DNA of 64,000 nucleotides from Mytilinidion resinicola (taxonomy: Eukaryota; Ascomycota; Dothideomycetes; Mytilinidiales; Mytilinidiaceae), in NCBI RefSeq assembly GCF_010093595.1, contig NW_022985457.1, forward strand, positions 489,494-553,493, written 5' to 3'. Position 1 is the first letter of the stretch, and every line of letters starts with the position of its first letter. The notes under the pieces are model-generated. The model saw nothing but the letters and a program-made list of their open reading frames with translations. It searched no databases and was not told where the DNA came from. Made by a program: the position numbers and the translations under genes. Of this stretch, positions 1-9,870 are shown piece after piece.

Positions 1-23
1 GGAGCTACAGGCATTCCGGAAAT

Positions 24-1042
24 TTGCCCTTTCCGATGGTGAAATCGCTTGAAGAAGATGATGGAGCACCTAAAGACCTGTCATATCGAGCAAGCTCGAA
101 TATGGACACCGTTGATGCTCCAAAGCGTTGGCCTCCAAGAGGCTCTGAGTTCAAGAAACAATTTTTGCGACTTCGTGCGCATTGCGTCGGACGTCTAGTG
201 GAACAACGTCCGTTGCCCGTTGCAGAAGCCGGTCGATGTGCTCTTGATGAGCTGCCGTACAGGAACGGCAGTGGAGCTTATACTCCCTCATCCGAAAGCT
301 TTTGCGAAGCGTTTCTGCGAACAATCACAGCCGATGTCTTGATTGAGAATGGCGTTCCGACTTTGCGCAAGCACTCGGGTTGCAGCACTACAACCTAGGG
401 TCAGCAACTCATATGCAGTAACGTATCAGGATAGCATGCTGATACAGGAGGAAGTAACAGGTAGTGCAACAGCAGTGCTGCAGCACGGTATCAGTACTGT
501 ATCAGGAAACAGGATGAATCAAGTAACGCGTCAGGAAGAGATACCACGTTATGCCCCCGGGGCTGGCCCCCCTCCTTCCCCTAGTATATAAACAACGAGC
601 TAGACACCCATAGAAATCAGAGTTCACATCAATTTCAACCTGAGTCAAGCCGCAGTATCTCGAAGAGCATTTGTCTCATCTCGAGCCTGGAGCTGATCTG
701 GTAGGGATAGTACAGTCCGCTTCCCCCACGGAAAGTGAGCGTCGCCGCAGGGATGCATACGAGAGCCTGTATTCTGCAACTTACAAGCGGTCTCTCGTCT
801 TTACCGACACCGGCTACATGGGATTGGCCCCCGAATACGCCCAAACGGAGGACACGATCTGGATGTTTCTCGGTGCTCCAGTGTTCTACGTCCTCCGGGA
901 GACGGGGACGCGGACGAATCCTTGGGAGGAACCTGAATATACCTTCATCGGGGAAGCGTATATCCACGGCCTCATGGATGGAGAAGCACTGGCGGTAGTA
1001 GAAGTTGACCGCGCACAGCTTCAACAGATCGTGGTGAGGTGA
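24..1042 (+). pseudogene. HET-domain (heterokaryon incompatibility) gene remnant
   Basis: Two pieces of a HET-type protein lie in one orientation. The downstream piece (about 690-1042) reads TDTGYMGLAPEYAQTEDTIW, then a cysteine-free LGAPVFYVLRETG stretch and GEAYIHGLMDGEAL. This is the typical C-terminus of fungal HET proteins (GY.GLGP...GD.V..L.G...P.VLR...GE.YVHG.MDGE). The upstream piece (about 24-398) holds SFCEAFLRTITADV, which resembles the EAFWRTL.AD segment found before that C-terminus. An LTR-like segment with no coding sense separates them, and the N-terminal HET domain itself is outside the window or lost. HET proteins trigger programmed cell death after fusion of incompatible hyphae. 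The 3' piece match is clear; the 5' piece is weaker. A gene model using only 671-1042 would be a fragment. Confidence 0.6.
405..682 (+). repeat. LTR-like insertion inside the HET remnant
   Basis: Between the two HET pieces lies a segment rich in short repeated words (GTAACG, ATCAGGA, GTATCAG). It is followed by a C-run, a TATATAA box at about 583-590, and a downstream AGAGTTCACATCAATTTCAA...GAGTCAAGC region ending near a CA. Order and composition resemble the solo LTRs of fungal Ty1/copia elements (TATATAA, then transcribed leader, then CA end). Clear TG start and target-site duplication were not found, so the limits are approximate and the element may be truncated. Confidence 0.35.
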
Positions 1043-2930
1043 AGGCAGTGGCGAATTGGGTTCAAAAAGCGCGGGGGATGCTGTCGACTGGGTGGGAAAG
1101 GAAATGAACGTCATAGCACCTGTTTTGAGCCAGATTGGGAGAGCAAGACGGGGCTGAACCTATCCCCATCGTAAAGTCCTAGAAGAGGTACGCGGCGGCG
1201 TTAATATGGGCTGGCTCCTGGACACCTTGCTTGTAGAGACGGTGGTCGGCTTAGGGATCTATGCTGCGTCATTGTGTGTTAATATCGACGAAGGTTACAT
1301 CGTGGTCTTAGCAGAGTGAAACTCGTGTGTAGGATCAGCGACCCTTTCGAAAGAATGCAAAACGGAAATGTCCAAGCAGGTTTTAAACCCAGGACTTTCA
1401 AGGAGCAAAACCTGGGGCTCACGACGGTGAGCCCACTACCTTTCGATAGCCGTAGGAGAAAAGTGCGGAAAACAACTTCTTTCAGCAATTAACCTGCAAG
1501 CGCTGAAGAGAACTTAATAAATAATTAACCACTAGATTGATCAAATCTGAGAGGTGCAGAAAACAATGTGAATATATACCTAGTGATTACTCGCCTTTCC
1601 ACATGTTCGGGCCGTAGTATCTCCGGGTTTTCGCACTTTCCACCGCTCCTAGAAGGAGAGCAGGGACGGGGGTGGCAGTGAAGGTGGATCCGGGGTCGTG
1701 TGGTTAGGTGGACCTAGGGATCGTGAAATGGAGGAGGGAGAGGAGGGAAAGTTGTTTAATGCATCAAGCACAGTGTCGGCGCTCGGTGATGCCCCATCTC
1801 TGGATGTGTCGATACCGGGGTCGTCTTTGGATTTTTCGGATGTACAGTAAATATGTCGTGTCTGAATCTCTTGGTAATTTGAATACTGGACAATGACGCT
1901 CACATGTTTTACAGAATATAGTATTAAATACAGTTTTGCTTATACCACATCTCGTGGCACCATAAAACTAGAGCAGTAGGGGTAAGGAGGTTGGAGTGAT
2001 ACCACGTGATCAAATCTAGATGAATTATTCTTGACAATTTTGAAAGTTCGAGGGCTCCAAACTTATCTAGCTCTATCAATCTCTATATTATTGGCAATTG
2101 AAACGTAATGCCACTTTCGAACCACGTGTGACTTACGAAGTTAAAGCAGAAAACCACCTGGCCGTAGATCTATCTTGCGGTTGGTTGAAGCCCGAGCTCC
2201 GAAATGTATCAATGGAGAGAGTGCAGAAGCCTGAAACATGCTCACACCTGTCCACCAACATCTTAGCCTAATTGTTTTTCCCGTTCCTTATTCTTAGACC
2301 CTTGAGGGACGGAACTAGATCCACCGGCTTAGAACCGGCACCGGAGCCGGTCAGTCCGGCCGACTGACTTCAAAACCAGATTACAGCCCCAAATCGCAGT
2401 TCGCACTAATATGTGTGCCGTATCTCTACAAACCGAGCACATCATATTTTATCAAAATATTGCGGCATCATAATGCTTCTATAAAGCGGCGTTAAAGTGA
2501 CATAGACCACGTCTTGCTATTCATCTTTCCGTTGGCTCCACGGCCTAAGCTTCCATACCTTCCTCCAGCCCCTCTTCGCTTTCGAGGCCGTCACTTCTTC
2601 CCATTCCATCTCGCAAGTCTCCCGCTCACCACCGATTTCCTCCGCAAAGTGCGGGGGTCTAACGGTTCTGAGCGTCGTAAAAGAGCACCGAGCTGGAGTC
2701 TGGCCGCCTGGTGTGATAACGCCCCACTGGACGGGCAAGAGACTCGCGTCTATATCCTCGGTTGGGCGATGGCAGGTGGCGCTAATGACAATGCTGCATG
2801 TAGACGCTAGCGGAATCCCGCTCGAGACCTTTTTGCAAGATATAAAAAGGATAATGAGGACCATAGCTGTGCCGAATGATATTGCTATGCTTCCGTATTA
2901 GATCTACGAAGGGTGACTGGTGAGAAGGGA
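1043..2930. other. Intergenic region without a supportable gene
   Basis: About 1.9 kb of mixed, partly AT-rich sequence. Only short, composition-driven open frames were seen, with no recognisable protein motif. It holds the hairpin listed at 1415-1434, two CACGTG-type words near 2000 and 2120, and a CCGG-rich patch near 2320-2360. Confidence 0.5.
1415..1434. repeat. Perfect 8-bp stem inverted repeat
   Basis: GGGCTCAC and GTGAGCCC are separated by GACG. The stem is perfect with a 4-nt loop. No coding gene ends close by, so a terminator role cannot be argued. A tRNA was considered and rejected. Confidence 0.5.
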
Positions 2931-5430
2931 TTACGAACAAATAACTGCAGCGCTAGTACTGTACCCAGTAACCGCCGTATAAGAGTTGGATATATCCTCG
3001 ACGAGGTTTGGAAGATATGCGATCGTGCTGACAACGAAGATGCTCTGTGATACCAGCCAGTGCAGCGTTGTGTTGGCGGCCATAAGAGGGATGCCGTATT
3101 TGTAAGGCATTGAAACGAAGTACGAGGACCTTTGGATTCCGCGTGGATGCGTGACTCGTAGGGTCTTCCGGTCAGTGGCATAGCCGCTCCATTCGTCGCT
3201 TACAAGCATGCAGGTCAAGAGAGCATTGTAGGCGAGATATAGAAACGAAATGATGACCTGCCACATATTTGCCCAGATGACGTTTGCGATGAAGCCTTGC
3301 GTTCCCTGATACGCGGTTGGATTGCGGAATTCGGTTGAGTAGTATGGGGGCACGTACGTATTTCGGCATGAAGTAAGCTGTGAAAGAGTCGGGAGCCGGG
3401 CGCCCGATGCTTTGTTTCATTTGCCACGAGAAAGTCTTCTCACGACTCGGTTTTTGTGTACCATGGCTGCCAGGGATTGCTGAAGCCAATGCTACAGCTA
3501 TTGCAAGTGTACACCTGTGCAATCTTAGAAATGGGTTGATCTATACATTATTTCTGAACGCATCATGCGAACAAGGTGATAGTTACAGAGATGAAAGTCG
3601 GAGGAAAGGCATCAAAGTAAAGCATGCAGCTAATCATAGTTTCGAATGAAGATGAGAATGAAAGTGATAACTTACACAGTCATCGTAAAAATCCATCGCC
3701 TCGCACTTGGGCCTGAATACCAGCGCTGTGTCTTCGGCGGAAGCCACATAATCTCACTACGCTCTGTCCAGACACGGGACTGGTGGCTTCTAAACATAGA
3801 CTTAGTGACAGGACCCATATGAGCAGACGCATCGTCGGGATCATCAAGAAAGGACGCTATAGCGTCGCCGACGGTACTTAGTGTTGGCTGCTTATGCAAC
3901 AAGGCTGTCATCAGGATGCACACACATTTGAGAGTGCTAAAGCAAACAATTGCTTTTCTTGTTAGTGAATAGCTTCTACTGGGGTTGGGTGATTACCTAT
4001 GAAAATACCAGGTGAGTAGTTAATCCTGCAATGGCCGCTATCTAGTCGCTCACTCAAGCAGTACAAGACTGTTCGATTGAACCTCTTCCAATTATCGTAT
4101 TGCGATTGTGAATTTCTCGATAAATCGATGCAAGTTGGGTTCATGGGAGCGTTGTTTCCTTGGAACTCACTGTTGCACGGATAGTACCGACTCCATCCGC
4201 CATATTGTGCTTGCCAGTAGATATACTAATGTACTGAAGAGTTTTGATCCCCTGGAAAATCTTCTGTGACGACGACTAGACTCGTTCGAGCTGCGAAAAC
4301 ATTCGAGTATTTTTCGATACAGCCTCTGTTAGAAAGCTTCTCATATACAGAGCTGTTGGGCGCATTCGCTTGGATTCTCAGGAACGCTTGCGTGCTGTTC
4401 CATATAGCTGTTGAAGGCCAGTTGTTAAAACGTGGGTCTACCCCAACAGTCGAAATTTCTGTCCAATTCCCAATTTGAGCGCCATGAAGAAAGCTTTCGC
4501 TTGCAACGATAGTAGCGTATCCATATTGCGCGATGGAGGTAGATATTGCAGAGTTGTATCTGGTCCCAACACGTCAGCTGTCTCTGCAACGGTAGGTCTA
4601 TTGAAAATCTTTCCGGAAGGGCCTCACATGAAATGGAGCGGTATCGAGCTCAGCCCCAAGCAGAACCACAGTCGCCTCCGACTACTTCCGATATATCTCA
4701 AGTTCCTCCAGCTCGGGACTCCAACATCGAGCCAAATCTTTTTCCGGTGCGCTTTATTGACTTCATCCCTCGTCGGCGCAACTAATAATTGCGTACACAA
4801 GTTGGAGGCACCGAGCAACAGAGTAGAAAGAATGTTGATGCAAAGATGTGAAACTATGCCGGTAATTCTGACCCGTGTACAGTCGCCTTCGTACAGAGAC
4901 ACGACACCTCTATACGATGTACTACCGTATTTGGCGCTGAAAACTATGAGACAGGCTACGTTGACGGCTAGGACGATAGTGGACGTTATAAAACCCGTCC
5001 AGAGAACCACTTCACGTTTCGAATGCCACGTTCTCCAGCCGCGAGCTCTTTTGTGAGAAGGGTCGACATCCGGAAACCAGGGGGCTAATAGCTCGACTTG
5101 GCCGAAACGTACGTCCCGGAGAACGGATTTGTTAGAGGCTGACGTAGAATTAAGAGAGGATAGACGGCCTTCTCGCTCATCTGAAGCCCCACGAGATGTT
5201 GATATATCTCTCAAGTTCTCAGAGCCCGGTCCTAGGCCCGGCGGCTGGGTAGTCATTTGTGCATCGGCGTCTCTAGGATCATTTGGATTGAGGTCCTTTC
5301 CGCTCTGATGGATGTCGGCTGTTGCTGCGTGCGATTGTTCTTCATCTTGACCAAGCAGTAATTGAGCAGAGTCGGAGACGACGGATATTGAGTCTTGCCT
5401 AACGTCTGCGCTATTAGTTGTGTTGGTCAT
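2931..5430 (-). CDS. DUF6536-family multi-span membrane protein, possibly disrupted
   Basis: Five exons read together: 5430-4628, 4559-3997, 3952-3676, 3514-3358 and 3305-2931. Introns are 68, 44, 161 and 52 nt and all GT-AG. DUF6536 signatures run in order: a Ser/Thr-rich cytosolic N-terminus (~150 aa), GWRTWHSKREVVLWTGF with the first helix, LYEGDC, LLGASNLCTQLLVAPTRDEV, WLDVGVPSWRNLRYI, GDAIASFLDDP, WYSGPSARRW and WQVIISFLYLAYNALLTCML...DEWSGYATDRKTLRVT. The start is the ATG at 5430; no ATG lies upstream in frame. Two oddities: an in-frame TAG at 4226-4228 (codon ~379), and a C-terminus that stops inside what should be the last helix. A 45-51 nt in-frame intron ending at ATTAG could remove the stop, but its donor would be poor. 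Function of the family is unknown. Family call sure; integrity uncertain. Confidence 0.75.
4226..4228 (-). other. In-frame TAG within the DUF6536 reading frame
   Basis: The frame is open and family-like on both sides (…LSNRGCIEKYSN before; …YYPCNSEFQGNNAPMNPTC after), and both sides share one phase. The stop is therefore either a nonsense change or lies in a short unconventional intron. Confidence 0.6.
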
Positions 5431-5993
5431 ACCGGTTGTGCGAGGAGGGAAGAACAATATTCAAATGATCTCGTCGTGGAATGTTCCTTAGATTCTTCGA
5501 CAACGCGGGATAAATAAAGTTCTAGCATCTTCGCAAGGTTGTGCGATAGCCTTCTGGCCCCCGGCGCTTAGTTCAGCGAGGTGAAGTCAGGTGCAAGCAA
5601 AGAGAGGCATCACCGCAAGGCTGAAACGATGGCTTTTTCAGCTTCAGCGCGTATGCATCTCATCGAACCTGCATCGTATTGAATGCTGACGGCTTTGGAG
5701 GCGAACATGCTCCTGAATGGGGCGACTTCGTTTGGGAACTGTACTCGGCGAACAGTTGATTGATGGCTTTGTAGTTGATGGATGAGGTTTTTGATCGCTG
5801 AACGCTGTACGGAAGCACGTGATCAAGTAGAGTTAGAAGGCAGCCGATCACTAGCACTCGTGGTAGAAAGAATGACAGCTAAAGATATGTAAGTGTGAGA
5901 AAAAAGATCTAATTTAGCATTGGAATCATCTATTTTTCGTTAAAGGGAGTTCAATATGTACGCACTAAACACCAGCCGCTCACTCAACACGCT
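5431..5993. other. Intergenic: 5' side of DUF6536 gene and 3' side of MET10
   Basis: No supportable gene. The region carries the promoter of the minus-strand DUF6536 gene and the 3' untranslated region of MET10. Open frames here are short and featureless. Confidence 0.5.
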
Positions 5994-8900
5994 CTAATAC
6001 ACCTCCAACACATATCTCTGCGCCTCCTTCAGCGTCTCAATCTCACGCCTGCTATCCACCTTCTTGCCACCCTTGCCATGCTGAGATGCATGCTGTACCT
6101 CGATCGCCTCCTGCAGCACCTCCGTGACATCAGGTACCGGCCACGTAGGACCGCAAAGGTAGAAGCTTCCTTCGTTCTTGAGATAGGCAGTGCGAATATC
6201 GCCGAGAGTTTGTCGCATGCGGTCCTGGATGTAGATCTTCTGCGGCTGGTCTCTGCTGAAGGCGCGTCCAAGGAGAGTGATGATGCCGGCGTCTTGGTAC
6301 GCCTCCCATTCTTCGCCGTAGAGATATTCTTCGCGTTGGTGCCGGGAGCCCATGTACAGCAGGAGATCGCCAATTTCGTGGCCTTGCTGCTTCTGGTACG
6401 CGCGTTCCTGAACGAAAGCACGGAAAGGTGCCAGACCCGTACCGAGACCGGCCATGATGATTGGTGCAGTGGTCTTGGAAGGTAATTTCATGACGGAAGG
6501 CTTGACGGAAACCGTGACGGGCGAGCCAACGGCCAAACCGTTGAGGTAGCGAGTAGCCTGGCCAAAGCGATCACGGCCCTTAGGGTCAACCCAGTTGACG
6601 GTGACGATGAGAAGCGAGACCGAGTTAGGCGTAACATTTTGAGACGAGGCAATGGAGTATTCACGTCGCTTCATAGGAGTGACAATGCGCACAATGTCGT
6701 GGAAGGCAGGGTGCGCCGAGGAGAATTCGAGAAGAATATCAGCGTACGTGACAGTGTCAACCTCCGCACGGCGCTTGAACTCGCCAGCACCTTCAGGACC
6801 ACCGAGAGTGAGAAGAGTCTTCCGTTCGTTTTCATCGTCCGCGAACTCGGATAGCGCTTCGTAAAAGCGCTTTGGAGGCTTGCCAAATATGTCGATGTTC
6901 TGAATGAGGGATTGATACACAGTGCGATTCTCCAGGACGTTCGGGTCTTCGCGGGACGGAACTTCAACGATCTCATCCGCGTTAAGGCCATACCATTTGA
7001 TGAACTCCTCGACCTCGGCCTTGTCGTTCTCAGCATGAATGCCCAGGGCTTCACCGATCGCGTATTTGAGTCCGGATGTGCCCAGGTCGAATTCAATATG
7101 GAAGATGTTGCGATCGTACGACTCCGGAGTGAGGCGGCGGTGCTCCTTCACAGTTGCAACAGCAGTTTTGATTCCTAGATCTGGTCGGAGAGCAGGAGTA
7201 GTGCCGAAGGCCTCCTTGAAGGCCAAACCCTTGGCGACAACCTGCCACGACTTGAGGAGGCTGGGTGGCTCAGGCTCAATGCGGTCGAAAGAAACGAAGC
7301 TGTTCACGTTGATATCTGCGGGTATATCAAGGCTTTCGGCCTCCGACTCAATGGTAGCCCAAGACTCCGGCACTTCGATCTCTCGAAGGCAAATCTGAAG
7401 ATCACCAACAAGAGCATTGATGGTTTCGAAACCGCCGTTGAGAGTGGCAAGCTTTTCTACGTCCGTAGAGAACGTGTTCTCCCGAGCCACCTTCAAGAAG
7501 GCTAGCTGGGCGAGATAGTTCTCAAGACTTGGGTCTGCGGACACGGCCTCTGAAAGTGTGGGATCGAGTACGAAGAGTTCCACGTCTCTCGAGAAAAGAC
7601 CTTTTCGGAGTGTGGGTGAGAGTCTCTTTTCAATGTCTTCGTCTCTGAGTCCAGCTAGTTTGACAATGATAGAACTGTCCGTTTTGAGACTGGCCAAAAC
7701 ATCAAATTCTTTCAACAAGGTCTCATCTCCTACGAAGCTGACGTCGGCCTGTTCGACCGAATATGAGGCTTCGATTGCATAACTTGAGTTTCGCAGGTCT
7801 GTGCGAATAGTACCGCCGTGGACAAGGTTGTCGTGTCCCGTACGAACCAGAACGTTAGTAGATGAGTCCAAGGAGAAGAGTTTTCCAACCACGACCGGTG
7901 CGTTGACAGCAGGAGACTCGTCCAAGTCCCAGAAGCTATACTGACGCACGGTTGAGCTGTCAACGATGTCAACATATGAGGGAAGCTGGTCAGCCTCTTC
8001 CACTGGAAGATACGTGGCCCGGAAAGCATCTAAAATGCCGCTCGGAGTCCACACCTCCTCCCTGGAGTACTTGATTTCGCTGACTCGAGTAGTTGCATCT
8101 ATAGCAGAGAATTGCACGGCGGCCAAGACATCGGAATACAGTCGAGAGTGCTGTGCTCTGTCCAGAGTACTGGAAGCATCCTCGACCTGGCCGAGAACAG
8201 AGATGTACTTTGTCGATTTGGGGAGAGCCTCCAAGAAGGCTTCCTCGACAAAAGGTCGGTATACGCGGACGTTGATGGCGCCGACTTTGCAACCTTGCTT
8301 CACCAGGGCTGCAGCTACTTGAGCAGCCAATGAGGCTTCGACAGTGCCAAAGACAACCAAGACGGTGTCCGGAGTCTCGTGGCCGTAGTATTCGAAGAGC
8401 TCATAATCGGTTCCAAATTCGTCATTGAAAACCTTCAGTAGACGAACTGCTTGGCCCTCGTGATCAGAGTGTTTCTTCTCCAGGCCAGACGTAGCCTCCA
8501 AAATAGCTTTATAGTTGTTGTAAAGGCCAGCTTGGTCTAGAACATCAACGACCCTTGTAGTCTCCCTTCCAACACTGATCCCATCGTAGGTGTGAATTGT
8601 AGGAATGATGGTAGAGAGCAAAGTGGCGAACAGAGCCATATGCTGGATCTCGAACGCCGAGGTGCTCGAGACAAGACCCAATCCCAGATCATCCGCCAGG
8701 GTCAACGAAGAGACATAGTCGGTGATGAGCCCAGTAGCAGAGCTACCAGCATAGTCTGCAGCCGAAACATGTGCAACCAATGGATTTGCGACCGAGTATA
8801 GCAGCGACAGCTGGTCGAGAGCGGGTCGGAGGTGGTTCAGCGTGAAAGGAGAGGCAATCACAGCCTGAGGAATGTGGCGCTTCTTCAAGTCGAAGTCCTT

Positions 8901-9245
8901 GGAGAACATGTATCCCAGAGCGATTGAGCCAGCCCCAGTGCGAGTTTCCAAATATGAAACGCCCGTCTCATAGCCAAATGCATTCTTCTCCTTCTGCGCC
9001 TGCCAGTATTTCACAGCGGTGTCTAGGTCAAAGGTCTCTGGAGAGTAGGAGAAGATCTTGTCGGAGAGGGTATAGGCGACTTGTTGGACGAGAGTCTGGG
9101 CAGTCACGTAGGTGGGGCCACTAATTGAAGACAACGAGATGTCCTGGCCAAAAGGGAGCGCTGAGGACTTCTGGCGGAAAGTCTTCGTCTTGGTGTCCTC
9201 GGGGGTGACTCCAGGGCCAGCGGATTCCGATTGCTGGAGATGCAT
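5994..9245 (-). CDS. MET10: Sulfite reductase (NADPH) flavoprotein alpha subunit
   Basis: A single uninterrupted 1083-codon frame, the usual size for fungal Met10. With the siroheme beta subunit it passes electrons from NADPH through FAD (and FMN) to reduce sulfite to sulfide in cytosolic sulfate assimilation. The N-terminal ~600 residues look like the pyruvate:ferredoxin oxidoreductase-like part typical of Met10 (GPTYVTAQTLVQQVAY, SYLETRTGAGSIALGY). The flavoprotein-reductase part follows: an FAD-site motif RREYSIASSQ near residue 858, MAGLGTGLAPFRAFVQER near 930, and the NADPH-site GSRHQREEYLYGEEW near 963. The C-terminus YVLEVY is the classic end of this reductase family. The ATG at 9245 is the first in frame. 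The gene is divergent from SEC61 across 625 bp. No intron or damage seen. Confidence 0.95.
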   Translation of the reverse strand: MHLQQSESAGPGVTPEDTKTKTFRQKSSALPFGQDISLSSISGPTYVTAQTLVQQVAYTLSDKIFSYSPETFDLDTAVKYWQAQKEKNAFGYETGVSYLETRTGAGSIALGYMFSKDFDLKKRHIPQAVIASPFTLNHLRPALDQLSLLYSVANPLVAHVSAADYAGSSATGLITDYVSSLTLADDLGLGLVSSTSAFEIQHMALFATLLSTIIPTIHTYDGISVGRETTRVVDVLDQAGLYNNYKAILEATSGLEKKHSDHEGQAVRLLKVFNDEFGTDYELFEYYGHETPDTVLVVFGTVEASLAAQVAAALVKQGCKVGAINVRVYRPFVEEAFLEALPKSTKYISVLGQVEDASSTLDRAQHSRLYSDVLAAVQFSAIDATTRVSEIKYSREEVWTPSGILDAFRATYLPVEEADQLPSYVDIVDSSTVRQYSFWDLDESPAVNAPVVVGKLFSLDSSTNVLVRTGHDNLVHGGTIRTDLRNSSYAIEASYSVEQADVSFVGDETLLKEFDVLASLKTDSSIIVKLAGLRDEDIEKRLSPTLRKGLFSRDVELFVLDPTLSEAVSADPSLENYLAQLAFLKVARENTFSTDVEKLATLNGGFETINALVGDLQICLREIEVPESWATIESEAESLDIPADINVNSFVSFDRIEPEPPSLLKSWQVVAKGLAFKEAFGTTPALRPDLGIKTAVATVKEHRRLTPESYDRNIFHIEFDLGTSGLKYAIGEALGIHAENDKAEVEEFIKWYGLNADEIVEVPSREDPNVLENRTVYQSLIQNIDIFGKPPKRFYEALSEFADDENERKTLLTLGGPEGAGEFKRRAEVDTVTYADILLEFSSAHPAFHDIVRIVTPMKRREYSIASSQNVTPNSVSLLIVTVNWVDPKGRDRFGQATRYLNGLAVGSPVTVSVKPSVMKLPSKTTAPIIMAGLGTGLAPFRAFVQERAYQKQQGHEIGDLLLYMGSRHQREEYLYGEEWEAYQDAGIITLLGRAFSRDQPQKIYIQDRMRQTLGDIRTAYLKNEGSFYLCGPTWPVPDVTEVLQEAIEVQHASQHGKGGKKVDSRREIETLKEAQRYVLEVY

Positions 9246-9870
9246 GATGACTGTTTAAGACGCGCTCGCCACTAGGATGTAGAGACGCGTAGAGTCTAGC
9301 TCCAGAGGACCACAATGAAAGAGTTAGGGAGGACTCTTCTGTGGGAGGGTTTGGAGAGCGAAAAGTAGTGTTGAGGGGGGAGAGGGAAATTCTGGAGAGA
9401 AACGGCGACGTCGGCTCAACAGGCGGGACCATGAAGCCGAGGAGAAGCCATGCCTGGCCATTTCGGGCGTTTGGGCGGCGGCAATTGGCTGTCCCATGGT
9501 TCTTTCACTACGTTTCAAAGCGCCCTAAGAAAATATGTCGTCTTGGGTCGAGCACGCCATCGATCCGCTGCAGGGACCACGGCCGGCGCAAACGGTGCAA
9601 ACATCGGCCCCGCGCCATCGTTTATCCGCAATCATGTGACCTTGACCTGCGGCGATCTGTTCGGAGGTGAGCTTGCACCAATAAGCTCCCCTCCGCTCAG
9701 CACAACACCGTGTTCAAAGCAAGCGCTCCAGGCCGTCGTCAATCGAAAGCCCCACAATTGCGCTCTTCATGCGCAGGGCTTCCTTCTAGAATCCTTACTT
9801 ACCTCAAGCTCTTTCCCGTTCTGCTTTCCCCCCTCATTCTTGGGTACGGACTCGGTCAGAAACCGCCATC
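9246..9870. promoter_or_regulatory. Shared divergent promoter region of MET10 and SEC61
   Basis: 625 bp between two start codons pointing apart. It contains an E-box-type TCATGTGA at about 9632-9639, one base from the TCACGTGA site bound by Cbf1-type regulators of sulfur genes in yeast. No proven link here. Pyrimidine-rich tracts near 9780-9840 precede the SEC61 start, as is common in fungal promoters. Confidence 0.4.

Noticed and set aside
1381..1440. Possible tRNA (GGTTTAAA near a hairpin)
   Set aside because: The T-arm-like word does not form a paired stem, and no acceptor or anticodon arm can be drawn.
3351..3360. Four-base duplication (ACGTACGT) causing a frameshift in the DUF6536 gene
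   Set aside because: A 52-nt intron with a strong GTACGT donor and CAG acceptor restores the frame better than assuming an indel.
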